Shown piece after piece: positions 26,648 to 35,735 of a DNA stretch of 64,000 nucleotides (its first letter is position 1; the number at the start of each line of letters is the position of its first letter). Location: contig CAVZZG010000003.1 in NCBI GenBank assembly GCA_963779685.1, positions 1,674,001-1,738,000 of the forward strand, written 5' to 3'. A program made the position numbers and the translations under genes. The DNA is from CAVZZG01 sp963779685 (lineage in GTDB: Bacteria > Actinomycetota > Thermoleophilia > Gaiellales > F1-60-MAGs149). Under the pieces are notes generated by a model. It searched no databases. It was not told where the DNA came from and saw only the letters and a program-made list of their open reading frames with translations.

Positions 26648-28015
26648 ATGGCAACGCACGTCGACGATGCCCGGCTGGAAGCGCTGCGCACGACCTTCTC
26701 CGGTCAGGTGCTCGGCCCGGACGATGCGGGCTACGACGACGCGCGCCGGATCCACAACGCCATGATCGATCGGCATCCGGCCCTGATCGCCCGCTGCCGC
26801 AACGCGGCTGACATCGCGGATGCCGTGCGGTTCGCGCGCGGCGAGGGGCTCGACATCTGCATCCGCGGCGGCGGCCACAACGTGGCAGGCCGGGCGGTGA
26901 TCGACGGTGCGCTGATGATCGACCTGTCCCCGATGAAGGGCATCCACGTCGATCCGGCCCTGCGCACGGCCCGCGTCCAGGGTGGCGCGACCTGGGCCGA
27001 GTTCGACCGGGAGACGGCGGCCCACGGCCTCGCCGTGACCGGCGGAACCGTCTCCACCACCGGTGTCGCCGGCTACACGCTCGGCGGTGGCATCGGCTGG
27101 CTGATGCCGAAGTACGGACTTGCGGCCGACAACCTGCAGTCCGTCGAACTGGTCACAGCAGAGGGCGAAATCCTGAACGTCACGGCCGGCGCGCATCCCG
27201 ACCTGTTCTGGGCGCTGCGGGGCGGCGGAGGCAACTTCGGCGTGGCAGCCTCGTTCGAGTTCCGGCTGCACCCGCAGGCGATGGTCGTGGGCGGCCTGAT
27301 CGCGCACCCCTTCGACGCCGCCGAATCGGTGCTCCGCTTCTACCGCGAGACCTGCGCCACGTGCAGCGACGACCTGCTCCTGCTGGGCGGACTGGTGCAC
27401 GCCCCGGACGGGTCCGGGCTCAAGCTCTCGGCGATCGTCGCCTGCCACGCCGGCGACCCGGAGCAGGCCGAACGAGACCTCGAGCCGATCAAGGCGTTCG
27501 GATCGCCGCTGATGGTGCAGGTCGGGCCGATGCCGTATCCGGTCATCAACACGATGCTGGATGCGGCCTATCCGCCCGGACAGCTGAACTACTGGCTGTC
27601 GAGCTTCACGCGCGGGCTGGACGACGGGCTGATCGCAACCATGGTCGAGCGGTTCGCCGTGGTGCCCTCGCCGATGACGGCCATGGTGTTCGAGCACTTC
27701 CACGGCGCCGTCACCCGCATCGGGGCCACCGACACGGCAGTGCCCCACCGCGAGCCGGGCTGGAACCTCCTGATCCCGTCGGTCTGGGACGATCCGGCGG
27801 CGACCGAGGCGAACATCGCCTGGACGCGCCAGACGCACGCCGCCCTGGCCCCGCACCTCGATACGCGCCGATGGCTCAACTACCTCGGCGACGATCAGGC
27901 CGACGACGCGATCCGGGCGGCGTTCGGCCCCAATTACGAGCGGCTCGCGAAGGTCAAGGGGAAGTACGACCCCGAGAACGTCTTCCACCACAACCACACG
28001 ATCCTGCCAGCCTGA
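26648..28015 (+). CDS. FAD-binding oxidoreductase of the berberine-bridge/6-hydroxynicotine oxidase type
   Basis: 455 residues. The PCMH FAD domain has IRGGGHNVAGRAVIDGALMIDLSPMKG, whose histidine is the usual 8-alpha-histidyl FAD attachment residue, and GGTVSTTGVAGYTLGGGIGWLMPKYGLAADNL. A substrate domain and the C-terminal berberine-bridge segment NYLGDD...RAAFGPNYERLAKVKGKYDPENVFHHNHTI follow. A cysteine for a second covalent flavin link is not obvious. Substrate unknown. ATG 26648 is preceded by GAAGGGACGG. A paralogue begins at 63738 and shares the GxD-YDDAR--(H/Y)NAMIDR motif. Confidence 0.9.
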   Translation: MATHVDDARLEALRTTFSGQVLGPDDAGYDDARRIHNAMIDRHPALIARCRNAADIADAVRFARGEGLDICIRGGGHNVAGRAVIDGALMIDLSPMKGIHVDPALRTARVQGGATWAEFDRETAAHGLAVTGGTVSTTGVAGYTLGGGIGWLMPKYGLAADNLQSVELVTAEGEILNVTAGAHPDLFWALRGGGGNFGVAASFEFRLHPQAMVVGGLIAHPFDAAESVLRFYRETCATCSDDLLLLGGLVHAPDGSGLKLSAIVACHAGDPEQAERDLEPIKAFGSPLMVQVGPMPYPVINTMLDAAYPPGQLNYWLSSFTRGLDDGLIATMVERFAVVPSPMTAMVFEHFHGAVTRIGATDTAVPHREPGWNLLIPSVWDDPAATEANIAWTRQTHAALAPHLDTRRWLNYLGDDQADDAIRAAFGPNYERLAKVKGKYDPENVFHHNHTILPA

Positions 28016-28070
28016 GCGGGGCAGCAGAGGCGACTGGATCCGTTTCCATTCGCTCGGTCGTTCGACCGGC

Positions 28071-28988
28071 ATGATCGTCGTCGCCGGCGAGGCGCTCGTC
28101 GATCTCACCGTCTTCGGGGACGGGACGGTCGCGGTCGCCCCCGGCGGCGGCCCGTTCAACGCCGCGCGGACGGTCGCCCGCCTGGACGTGCCCGCGGCGT
28201 TCATCGGACGGTTGTCGTCGGACCGACTGGGGGCTCGCCTGCGGGCTGCCCTCGAGGCCGACGGCGTGTCCCTCGCGGGGGTCGTGGAGACGGCTGACCC
28301 GACCACGCTCGCGATCGCCGAGGTCGATCAGGACGGCGCCGCCCGCTACGGCTTCTACCTCGCCGGCACCTCGGCCCCCGGGCTGACGCCCGCAGCGGCG
28401 CTCGCGGGTCTCGCCGCCGTCGGCGACCAGCCGGCCGCGCTCCACATCGGCACCCTCGGGCTGCAGGTCGAGCCCTGCGCGTCTGCCGTGCGTGCGCTGG
28501 CCGATCGACTGGCCGGCCGGTCGCTGGTGTTCGTCGACCCGAACTGCCGGCCGGCCGCAACGCCCGACGCCGGAGCGGTGCGCGAGCGGGTGCGCGCGGC
28601 GCTGGCGGCGGCCGACGTGGTGAAGGCTAGCGACGAGGACCTCGCCTTCCTCTTCCCCGGCGAGCCGGCCACGACCGCCGCCGCGATCCTGCGCTCGTAC
28701 GGCGCGCAGGTAGCTCTGGTCACGCACGGCGCAGCCGGCGCCACGATCGTGACGGACGCCGGCACGGCCAGGGTGCCGGGACGACCGGTCGCCGTCATCG
28801 ACACGATCGGCGCGGGTGACACCTTCGGCGGTGCCTTCCTCGCCTGGTGGGTCGGATCGGGCCGCGGCACCGCCGATCTCGCCGACGGCGAGGCGCTCAT
28901 CGACGCCACGCGATTCGCGGTGGCAGCGGCCGCCGTCACGTGCAGCCGGCGCGGCGCCGACCCGCCCTTCCTTATCGATCTTACCTGA
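28071..28988 (+). CDS. PfkB family carbohydrate kinase
   Basis: 305 residues with PfkB signatures: N-terminal GEALVDLTVFGDG, PGGGPFNAARTVARLDVPAAFIGRLSSDRLGARL, DPNCRP, and the C-terminal IDTIGAGDTFGGAFLAWW carrying the anion hole and catalytic Asp. The family phosphorylates fructose, ribose, ketodeoxygluconate or nucleosides, and the sugar cannot be fixed here. The start ATG 28071 coincides with the family N-terminus. It follows the FAD oxidoreductase by 55 bp. Confidence 0.9.
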   Translation: MIVVAGEALVDLTVFGDGTVAVAPGGGPFNAARTVARLDVPAAFIGRLSSDRLGARLRAALEADGVSLAGVVETADPTTLAIAEVDQDGAARYGFYLAGTSAPGLTPAAALAGLAAVGDQPAALHIGTLGLQVEPCASAVRALADRLAGRSLVFVDPNCRPAATPDAGAVRERVRAALAAADVVKASDEDLAFLFPGEPATTAAAILRSYGAQVALVTHGAAGATIVTDAGTARVPGRPVAVIDTIGAGDTFGGAFLAWWVGSGRGTADLADGEALIDATRFAVAAAAVTCSRRGADPPFLIDLT

Positions 28989-29035
28989 CTTTATCTGTAT
29001 GTGAGAAAGTATGCTAAGCCATGTAATCTGAGCGG

Positions 29036-30253
29036 GTGGATCCGCGGCTGAACCCCTACACGCCGAACGCGGGAGCACGACCCGCCGCGCTCGTGGGGCG
29101 CGACAGCGAGATCGAGGCCTTCGACATCCTGCTCGCACGGCTGCGTCGCGGCGGCAGCGAGCAGTCGATGCTCATCACCGGTCTGAGGGGCGTTGGCAAG
29201 ACGGTGCTCCTGACCGAGTTCGAGGCCCGCGCACGCGCCGCCGGCTGGGTGAGCGTCGAGGCCGAGATCACCAAGAACGAGGCGTTCGGCCCGCGCATGG
29301 CGCACCTCGTTCGACGCGCGCTCCTCCAGACCGCACCCCGGGACAGCTGGGGCGATCGCATGCGGCGCGCGGCGCGGGTGTTGAAGGCGTTCCACCTCAC
29401 CGTGTCGACGGACGGCACCCTGGCCGCGGGCTTCGACGTGGACGCCGAGGCAGGGGTCGCCGACAGCGGCTACTTGCGGGACGACCTGACGGATCTGCTC
29501 GTCGCGCTGGGCGAGGCTGCCCGCGAGCAGGACACCGGCGTCGTGTTCCTCCTGGACGAGGTCCAGTTCCTCCAGACGGCCGAGCTCGAAGCGCTGATCA
29601 TGGCGCTGCACAAGACGGTCCAGCGCAACCTGCCGATCACCCTCGTCGGCGCAGGGCTGCCCCAGCTGCCGCGCCTCGCCGGCGAGGCGAAGTCCTATGC
29701 CGAGCGACTGTTCCGGTTCCCCAACCTGGGCGCGCTCGACCCGACGGTCGACGGCCCGGCGGCGTTGACGGCGCCAGCCGCCGCACTCGGCGTGGGGTAC
29801 GAGCCGGAGGCCGTGACGGCGGTCATCGCCTTCACCGGGGGCTATCCGTTCTTCATCCAGGAGTACGGCAAGATCGTCTGGAACGCGGCGCCCGAGGGCC
29901 GGCTGATCGGCGTCGCGGACGTCGCCAACGCGCAGCCCCTGGTGGAGGCCAACCTGGACGAGAGCTTCTTCCGCGTCCGTGCCGAGCGCACCACCGAACT
30001 GGAGCTGCACTACCTCCGGGCGATGGCCGAGCTCGGCCCCGGGCCGCACCGCACCGGTGACGTCGCGGAGGTTCTCGGCCGCCGGTCGGATCAGCTCGGG
30101 CCGACCCGGGCGAGGCTGATCGACAAGGGCCTGCTGTTCACGCCCGGCTACGGCCTGACCGCCTTCAGCGTGCCGCAGTTCGACCGGTACATGCGGCGCA
30201 CGTACGCGCTGCGACAGGGGCCGCCGCCAAGCGGCCCTACCATGGGCGCGTGA
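29036..30253 (+). CDS. AAA/STAND-type ATPase
   Basis: 405 residues. The N-terminal NPYTPNAGARPAALVGRDSEIEAFDILLARL precedes Walker A (LITGLRGVGKTVLL) and Walker B (TGVVFLLDEVQFLQ); a sensor segment is LPITLVGAGLPQLPRLAGEAKSYAERLFRF. The C-terminus has a winged-helix-like part (GDVAEVLGRRSDQLGPTRARLIDKGLLF). Such proteins belong to a widespread actinobacterial ATPase family resembling archaeal Orc/STAND ATPases, with undefined roles. GTG 29036. The upstream sequence is unusually AT-rich (28975-29025), with a possible TATGCT -10 at 29010-29015. Overlaps the MFS gene by four bases. Confidence 0.8.
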   Translation: MDPRLNPYTPNAGARPAALVGRDSEIEAFDILLARLRRGGSEQSMLITGLRGVGKTVLLTEFEARARAAGWVSVEAEITKNEAFGPRMAHLVRRALLQTAPRDSWGDRMRRAARVLKAFHLTVSTDGTLAAGFDVDAEAGVADSGYLRDDLTDLLVALGEAAREQDTGVVFLLDEVQFLQTAELEALIMALHKTVQRNLPITLVGAGLPQLPRLAGEAKSYAERLFRFPNLGALDPTVDGPAALTAPAAALGVGYEPEAVTAVIAFTGGYPFFIQEYGKIVWNAAPEGRLIGVADVANAQPLVEANLDESFFRVRAERTTELELHYLRAMAELGPGPHRTGDVAEVLGRRSDQLGPTRARLIDKGLLFTPGYGLTAFSVPQFDRYMRRTYALRQGPPPSGPTMGA

Positions 30254-31443
30254 ACGCGCTCGCCGCCGACCTGCCGCGCGACCTCGACCGCCGGGGCATC
30301 GGGCTCCTGGCGTTCGGGCACATGTCGGTCGACGCCTGTCAGGGCGTGCTGCCGCCGCTGCTGCCGTTCTTCGTGTCCGAGCGCGGCTACACCTACTCCG
30401 AGGCCTCGTTCCTGATCCTGTTCGCGAGTCTCGGCTCGTCGCTGCTGCAGCCGCTGCTCGGCATCTATTCCGACCGCATCCGGGCCGGCTGGCTGGTGCC
30501 GACCGGGGCGGCGCTCGGCGCGACCGGCGTGGCCCTGGTCGGTTTCATGCCCAGCTACGCGACGACGGCCATGGCCCTGACGATCTCGAGCATCGGCGTG
30601 GCCATGTTCCACCCCGAAGCGGTGCGGTTCGCGACCTACATCTCCTACCGCAGCGGGCGGCGCGGAACCGGGATGAGCTTCTTTGCAGTGGGCGGCATGT
30701 CGGGGTGGGCGCTGGGGCCGATCCTGGTGACGCCGGCCGTGCTCGCATTCGGGCTGGAGGGCACCGCCCTGGTCGCGATCCTGCCGGCGACGGCCGCCGT
30801 GGTGCTGACGTTCAGGCTCGGCTACCTCGAGCGCTACCGGCCGGCCGGCCGCGGCGTCGGCGACCACGTCGACCAGGGCGCGGCCAGCGCATGGGGGGCG
30901 TTCACGCTCACGGCCGCGGCCGCCACGCTGCGCACCGGCGTGCAGTTCGGTCTCCAGGCGTTCATCCCGCTGTACGTGTGGCAGGTGCTCGGGTCGTCCA
31001 AGGCGGTCGCGAACGGCGCGGTCACCGCGCTGCTGATCGCCGGCGTCGCCGGCACGCTGATCGGCGGGCGGATGGCCGACCGGGTCGGGTTCCGTCGCGT
31101 CGTGGTCGGGTCGCTCGCCATCGTGGTGCCGCTGGTCGCGGTGCTGACGTCGCTCGAGGTGGCCGGGGTGTACGTGGTGATGGTCCTGCTGGGACTGACG
31201 ATGGAGGCGAACTTCTACCCCATGGTGGTGATCGCGCAGAACACCGTGCCTCGTCACGTCGGGTTCGCCTCGGGCGTGATGCTGGGCCTCTCGATCGGCG
31301 GCGGCGCGCTGATCGCAGCGAGCCTCGGCCCGATCGCCGACGCGCACGGCCTGGAGACCGCGGTCCAGGTGATCGCGGTCGTGGCCGCCCTGGCGTTCAT
31401 CGGGTCATACGCCATCCCGCGACGGTTCTCACGGGCCACCTGA
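30250..31443 (+). CDS. MFS transporter, fosmidomycin-resistance-like
   Basis: 397 residues with about twelve hydrophobic helices. The beginning GLLAFGHMSVDACQGVLPPLLPFFVSERGYTYSEASFLIL resembles Fsr-type efflux proteins (GHxxxDxxQGxLPxLLPF). The inter-repeat motif appears as MFHPEAVRFATYISYRSGRRGTGMSFFAVGG and GGRMADRVGFRRVV. It probably exports a small molecule; the substrate is unknown. GTG 30250 overlaps the ATPase stop (GTGA), and the stop overlaps the following dehydrogenase, so three to four genes form one unit. Confidence 0.87.
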   Translation: MNALAADLPRDLDRRGIGLLAFGHMSVDACQGVLPPLLPFFVSERGYTYSEASFLILFASLGSSLLQPLLGIYSDRIRAGWLVPTGAALGATGVALVGFMPSYATTAMALTISSIGVAMFHPEAVRFATYISYRSGRRGTGMSFFAVGGMSGWALGPILVTPAVLAFGLEGTALVAILPATAAVVLTFRLGYLERYRPAGRGVGDHVDQGAASAWGAFTLTAAAATLRTGVQFGLQAFIPLYVWQVLGSSKAVANGAVTALLIAGVAGTLIGGRMADRVGFRRVVVGSLAIVVPLVAVLTSLEVAGVYVVMVLLGLTMEANFYPMVVIAQNTVPRHVGFASGVMLGLSIGGGALIAASLGPIADAHGLETAVQVIAVVAALAFIGSYAIPRRFSRAT

Positions 31444-32375
31444 TGCGCGCCGTGGTGGCCACGGCCGACGGCACCGCGGAGTTGCGCGACCTGCCCGCGC
31501 CGCGCCCGCGCGCCGGCGAGCTGCTCGTCCGGGTGACTGCGGTCGGCCTGTGCGGCTCCGACGTCGAGAAGCTCCGGCCGGGCGGCGCGGTCGATGGCAC
31601 GGTGCTCGGCCACGAGATCGCCGGCGAGGTCGAGGAGGGCCCGCTGCCGGTCGGCACCAGGGTCGCGGTCGCGCACCGGGTGCCGTGCGGCGCCTGCGCG
31701 ACGTGCCTGCTCGGGCACGAGACCTGCTGCCCGCAGTTCCTCGCCTCGGGTCTGCGACCTGGCGGGTTCTGCGAGCGGACGGTGGCGCCGCCGCCGATCG
31801 CGGCCGCTGCCGTCCTGGCCCTGCCGGACGCCGTCGGCGACGTCGCCGGCACGTTCGTCGAGCCGCTGGCGTGCGTGCTGCGTGGCTGCGACGCGCTGCC
31901 GGCCGGCCGGGGAGCCGTGATCGGCTGCGGTGTGATCGGACGCCTGTTCCTGCGCGCCCTGTCCGGCCGCGAGCTCCACGTCGCCGACCCGGACGGTGCA
32001 CGCCTCGTGGCTGCGCTGGACGAGGCGGCCGGGATCGCCGCCCCCGGCGACGGCCTCGACTTCGCGGTGGTGACGGCGCCGGCCGGACTGAACGACGCGC
32101 TCGCCGTGCTGCGGCCGGGCGGCAGCTGCCTCGTCTTCGCCGCCCCGCCCGAGCCGGTGCCCGTGCTGCTCGACCTCGTCTACCGGCGCGAACTGCACCT
32201 GCTCGGGTCGCGCTCGGCCACTCCCCCGTACCTCGCCCGGGCTCTGCGGATGATCGCCGACGGCTCGGTCGCGGTCGCCGATCTGGTCGATGCGGAGCTG
32301 CCGCTCGAGGAGTTCGCGGATGGCGTCGCCCGCTACCGGTCGGGCGCAGCGCGGAAGGTCGTGTTCCGGCCGTGA
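31443..32375 (+). CDS. Zinc-binding alcohol dehydrogenase family protein (first of two)
   Basis: 310 residues of medium-chain dehydrogenase type. Catalytic zinc ligands are Cys in TAVGLCGSDVEKL and the His-Glu pair of VLGHEIAGEV. The structural-zinc loop is GACATCLLGHETCC, and FVEPLACVLRGCDAL carries the second catalytic Glu. The nucleotide-binding region is short (GAVIGCGVIGRLFLRAL). The protein is about 30 residues shorter than typical members. ATG 31443 overlaps the MFS stop by one base. Probably oxidises a sugar alcohol or other secondary alcohol; substrate unknown. Confidence 0.85.
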   Translation: MRAVVATADGTAELRDLPAPRPRAGELLVRVTAVGLCGSDVEKLRPGGAVDGTVLGHEIAGEVEEGPLPVGTRVAVAHRVPCGACATCLLGHETCCPQFLASGLRPGGFCERTVAPPPIAAAAVLALPDAVGDVAGTFVEPLACVLRGCDALPAGRGAVIGCGVIGRLFLRALSGRELHVADPDGARLVAALDEAAGIAAPGDGLDFAVVTAPAGLNDALAVLRPGGSCLVFAAPPEPVPVLLDLVYRRELHLLGSRSATPPYLARALRMIADGSVAVADLVDAELPLEEFADGVARYRSGAARKVVFRP

Positions 32376-33322
32376 GGGCGGCGATCTTCCACGCGCCGCT
32401 GGACGTGCGGATCGAGACCGTGCCCGATCCGGAGCCGGGACCGGGCGAGGTCGTGATCCGGATCGACGCGGCCCTCACCTGCGGGACGGACGCGAAGTGC
32501 TACCGGCGGGGGCACCCGGTGCTGCTGTCCGACCCGCCTGCGCCGTTCGGCCACGAGTACGCCGGGACGGTCGTCGCGGTGGGCGCAGGGGCGCCGTTCG
32601 AGGTCGGCGACCGCGTGGCCGGCGCCAACTCGGCACCCTGCGGCGACTGCCGCCAGTGCACCGCCGGCCGCGAGGCGCTGTGCGAGCACCTGTTCCCGCT
32701 CCTGAACGGCGCCTACGCCGAGTTCCTCCTGATTCCGCCCAGGATCGTCGCACGGAACCTCCTCCGCGTGCCGGCCGGCGTCGAGCCGGCGCTGGCGGCC
32801 ATGTGCGAGCCGCTGGCCTGCGCGCTGCACGGCGTCGAGGCGATGGAGGCCCGCGCCGGCGATCGTGTGGCCGTGCTCGGCCGCGGCGCCCTCGGCCGTA
32901 TGTGCGCCGCCGCGCTCCGCGCCCAGGGCTGCGAGGTCGTGGCTCTCGGTTCGCTCGACCCCGACCCCGAGCAGCGGTTCGACCGCGTGATCGAGGTCGC
33001 AGGCAACGCCGGTGCCTGGCAACGGGCGATCGCGCTCGTGCGCCCGGGCGGCACCGTGGTGCTGTTCGGCGGCCTACCCGGGGGCACGACCGTGCCGGTC
33101 GACGCCTACCGTCTCCACTACGAGGCGCTGACGCTACGGGGCGTGTTCCACCACGCACCGCGCCACGTGCGGGCCGCGCTCGAGCTGGTGGCCGCCGACC
33201 CGGCGTCGTTCGCGGCCCTGATCACCCACCGGTTCGCGCTCGAGGACGTGGTCACGCCCCTGCGGATGGCGGCCGGGCTCGAGCCCCGCGATGGTCTCGT
33301 GAAGGCGCTGATCAGGCCGTGA
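32372..33322 (+). CDS. Zinc-binding alcohol dehydrogenase family protein (second of two)
   Basis: 316 residues. Zinc sites are DAALTCGTDAKCYRRG and FGHEYAGTVVAVG, the structural Cys cluster is SAPCGDCRQCTAGREALCEH, and MCEPLACALHGVEAM carries Glu. The Rossmann segment is VAVLGRGALGRMCAAAL. It overlaps the first dehydrogenase by GTGA, so both are made together. The two are not close copies, and a heteromeric or sequential role (as in threonine/sorbitol dehydrogenase-like sets) is possible. Its last 11 bp overlap the convergent siroheme-decarboxylase-like gene. Confidence 0.85.
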   Translation: MRAAIFHAPLDVRIETVPDPEPGPGEVVIRIDAALTCGTDAKCYRRGHPVLLSDPPAPFGHEYAGTVVAVGAGAPFEVGDRVAGANSAPCGDCRQCTAGREALCEHLFPLLNGAYAEFLLIPPRIVARNLLRVPAGVEPALAAMCEPLACALHGVEAMEARAGDRVAVLGRGALGRMCAAALRAQGCEVVALGSLDPDPEQRFDRVIEVAGNAGAWQRAIALVRPGGTVVLFGGLPGGTTVPVDAYRLHYEALTLRGVFHHAPRHVRAALELVAADPASFAALITHRFALEDVVTPLRMAAGLEPRDGLVKALIRP

Positions 33323-34346
33323 CGAGCGCGGCGTGGGCGGTCTCCCACGCCTCGAGCTCGGGCGTGAAGTAGCGCAGGCGGGTCTTCTTGTACTCGCGCG
33401 TGGAGTAGAGCACGGCGTACTCGGACAGCCCGGTCTCGGCCGAGATCGCGGCCAGCACGGCCTCGCACTCGGCGCGGTCGCGCCCGTGCGTCATCGAGAA
33501 CAGCCGGTAGGGCCAGTCGTCGTACACCGGCCGCTGGTAGCAGTGCGATACGCCGCGGAACTGCGCCATGGCCTGCCCCATCTCGTCGACGCGGTCCTCG
33601 TCGACGATCCAGACGCCCATGCCGTTCTCGCCGAAGCCCGCGGTGCGGTGGTTGAGCACCGCCGCGAACCGGCGCATCTGGCCGGTGGCGAGGAAGCGCT
33701 CGCCGGCGGCGATCAGCTCGGGCACGGTGAAGCCGTGCTCCTCGGTCAGCGCCGCGAACGGCTCCGGCACTGCGGGGAGGTCGGTCTGAAGGGCGCGGAT
33801 GGCGGCGATGTCGCGGTCGGTGAGCGCCTCGGGCGGCGGTGCGGGCGCGGTCGGCTGGCGCCGCGCCTTCTTCGCCGACGGGTCGCGCCCGCCCTTCATG
33901 TCGAGGTCGACGCCGATCTTGAAGAAGCGCAGCGCAGGCAGCGGCCTGATCGACTCGACGCCGGCGAGCTTGCCCAGCAGGTCGACGGTCGCGTCCATGC
34001 CCAGCTGCGAGTTCGGCGGCACGGCGATCGTGAACCAGATGTCGAAGGCGTGCTCGCGGCGGTAGTTGTGCGTGACGCCGGGGTGCGAGGAGAACACGGC
34101 GGCGGTCGCCTCGGCCGTCCCCTCACGCGAGCGCACGGCCACGAGCTGGCTCTTGTAGCCGAGCCGGCGGGTGTCGAAGATGGCGCTCATCTGGCGCACC
34201 ACGCCCTCGCCGCGCAGCCGGGTGATCCGCTCGAGGATCTCCTGCTCGGGCATGCCGATGCGATCCGCCAGCGCCGCGAACGGGCGCGCCACCAGCGGGA
34301 GGTCGTTCTGGAGCTCGTCGAGCAGCTCGCGGTCGCGCTCGTCCAT
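33312..34346 (-). CDS. Fused AhbA/AhbB (NirDLGH-type) siroheme decarboxylase, Lrp/AsnC fold
   Basis: 344 residues made of two Lrp/AsnC-like halves. Half 1 (1-155): DRELLDELQNDLPLVARPFAALADRIGMPEQEILERITRL, then GVTHNYRREHAFDIWFTIAVP. Half 2 (about 185-335): DIAAIRALQTDLPAVPEPF, MRRFAAVLNHRTAGFGENGMGVW, and FRGVSHCYQRPVYDDWPYRLFSMTHGR. The GVSHCYxRP...WPYxLFxMxHG and RFxAxLNHRxxGF motifs belong to siroheme decarboxylases (AhbA/B, NirD/L/G/H), which convert siroheme to didecarboxysiroheme for heme d1 or the alternative heme pathway. These subunits are usually separate; here they are one chain. No radical-SAM partner (AhbC/AhbD, NirJ) is seen nearby. ATG 34346. Confidence 0.85.
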   Translation of the reverse strand: MDERDRELLDELQNDLPLVARPFAALADRIGMPEQEILERITRLRGEGVVRQMSAIFDTRRLGYKSQLVAVRSREGTAEATAAVFSSHPGVTHNYRREHAFDIWFTIAVPPNSQLGMDATVDLLGKLAGVESIRPLPALRFFKIGVDLDMKGGRDPSAKKARRQPTAPAPPPEALTDRDIAAIRALQTDLPAVPEPFAALTEEHGFTVPELIAAGERFLATGQMRRFAAVLNHRTAGFGENGMGVWIVDEDRVDEMGQAMAQFRGVSHCYQRPVYDDWPYRLFSMTHGRDRAECEAVLAAISAETGLSEYAVLYSTREYKKTRLRYFTPELEAWETAHAALVTA

Positions 34347-34428
34347 CCCCGTAGCATGCCGTACCGGCCCGGAAGAGCTGCTGCTACGATCACCGCGCTC
34401 CCGGCACATAGAAGGTTCGGAACGAACG

Positions 34429-34899
34429 ATGCGCATGCCGTACGCCCCACTTCTCTCGGTCGTCGCCCTTCTCGCGGGCGGCGTCCTCGCAGCCGGCTGC
34501 GGCGGCTCCGACGTCGCCGCCGGCACCGTGCAGGGCCCCATCACGGTGGCCGACAAGCCGGTTGCCGTCGGTACGGTGGGCGCGACCGCTGGCGCAGACA
34601 CCACCGGCGGCGGCGCGACCACCGGCGGTGCGACGACGGGTGGCGCCACGACCGGTGCCGCCCAGGGCGACCCGGTGGCGGGCAAGGCCGTCTTCACGGC
34701 CAACTGCGCCAGCTGCCATACCCTGGCCGATGCCGGCGCGACCGGCACCGTCGGGCCGAACCTCGATCAGCTCAAACCGAACTTCGCGCGCGTCCAGGCG
34801 AAGGTCACCAACGGCGGCGTCGTGATGCCGAAGCTCCCGCTCTCGGACACCGACATCGCCAACGTCGCCGCCTACGTCTCGTCCGTCGCCGGCAAGTAG
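34429..34899 (+). CDS. Lipoprotein c-type cytochrome
   Basis: 156 residues. A signal peptide with a lipobox (LLAGGVLAAGCGG) anchors the protein outside the membrane. A Thr/Gly-rich linker made of tandem ATTGG units (about residues 55-80) leads to one cytochrome c domain with the heme site ANCASCHTL, the axial methionine in GGVVMPKLPLSDTDIANVAAYVSSVAG, and the GPNLDQLKP turn. Likely a small electron carrier to a terminal oxidase or dehydrogenase. It lies back to back with the siroheme-decarboxylase-like gene and overlaps the HAD gene start by one base. Confidence 0.9.
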   Translation: MRMPYAPLLSVVALLAGGVLAAGCGGSDVAAGTVQGPITVADKPVAVGTVGATAGADTTGGGATTGGATTGGATTGAAQGDPVAGKAVFTANCASCHTLADAGATGTVGPNLDQLKPNFARVQAKVTNGGVVMPKLPLSDTDIANVAAYVSSVAGK

Positions 34900-35726
34900 T
34901 GCTGCCGCCCGGGCTGGATGCCGCCCGGCTGGGTGCCTGCTTTCTCGACCTGGACGGCACGATCCTGCGTGAGGCGCGCCCGGTACCGGGCGCCATCGAG
35001 GCCATCGCGGCGCTGGAGGCATCGGGCGTGCGCTGCGTCATCGCCACCGGCCGGATGCTGACGTCGACCCGGCGGGTCGCGGACGAGCTCGGTATCGCCG
35101 GTCCGGTCGTCTGCTACCAGGGGGCCATGGTCGGCGACACGAACGGCGACATCCTGCGCCATCACCCGCTCGAGGAGACCACGGCCCGCGAGCTGCTGGC
35201 GGCCGTCCTGGGTCACGGGTTCGAGCCGATCGCGTTCATCGACGAGCGCGTCTACGTGACCCGCGAGAGCGAGACCGCCCTCGCCTACTCGCGCAGCGCC
35301 GGGGTGCCCTACCACGTCGTCGGCGACATCGTGCACTGGCTGCCGGCGCCCGTCACGAAGCTCGTCACGATCGGGACGCCGGCCGAGATGGACGCCCTGC
35401 GGGACGAACTTCTGCCGGTCTTCGGTGAACGTGCCTTCATCGCCAAGAGCCTGCCCCACTACCTGGAGATGGCGGCGCCGGGGACGTCGAAGGCCACCGG
35501 CTGCGCGATGGTCTGCGGCCTGCTCGGCATCGACGAGCGCGCCACGGTCGCCTTCGGCGACGGCGAGAACGACCTCGAGATGCTCGACTGGGCCGGCTAC
35601 TCGGTGGCCGTCGGGGGCGGCTTCGAGCGGCTGCTCGCGAACGCGGACTGGGTCTGTCCCCCACTCGCCGACGACGGCGTGCCGGCGACGCTGCGGGCCA
35701 TCGCGGCCGCCCGCTCGGCTGGATAA
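34899..35726 (+). CDS. HAD superfamily (Cof-type) phosphatase
   Basis: 275 residues. Motif I ACFLDLDGTILREA (nucleophile and acid Asp), motif II VIATGRM, the C2B cap region (residues about 85-190), the conserved lysine near GTSKATGCAMVCG, and motif IV TVAFGDGENDLEMLDWAG. Cof-type enzymes dephosphorylate sugar phosphates, nucleotides or cofactor intermediates. GTG 34899 uses the last base of the cytochrome stop. The serS gene begins 10 bp downstream. Confidence 0.88.
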   Translation: MLPPGLDAARLGACFLDLDGTILREARPVPGAIEAIAALEASGVRCVIATGRMLTSTRRVADELGIAGPVVCYQGAMVGDTNGDILRHHPLEETTARELLAAVLGHGFEPIAFIDERVYVTRESETALAYSRSAGVPYHVVGDIVHWLPAPVTKLVTIGTPAEMDALRDELLPVFGERAFIAKSLPHYLEMAAPGTSKATGCAMVCGLLGIDERATVAFGDGENDLEMLDWAGYSVAVGGGFERLLANADWVCPPLADDGVPATLRAIAAARSAG

Positions 35727-35735
35727 GCTGACGGC

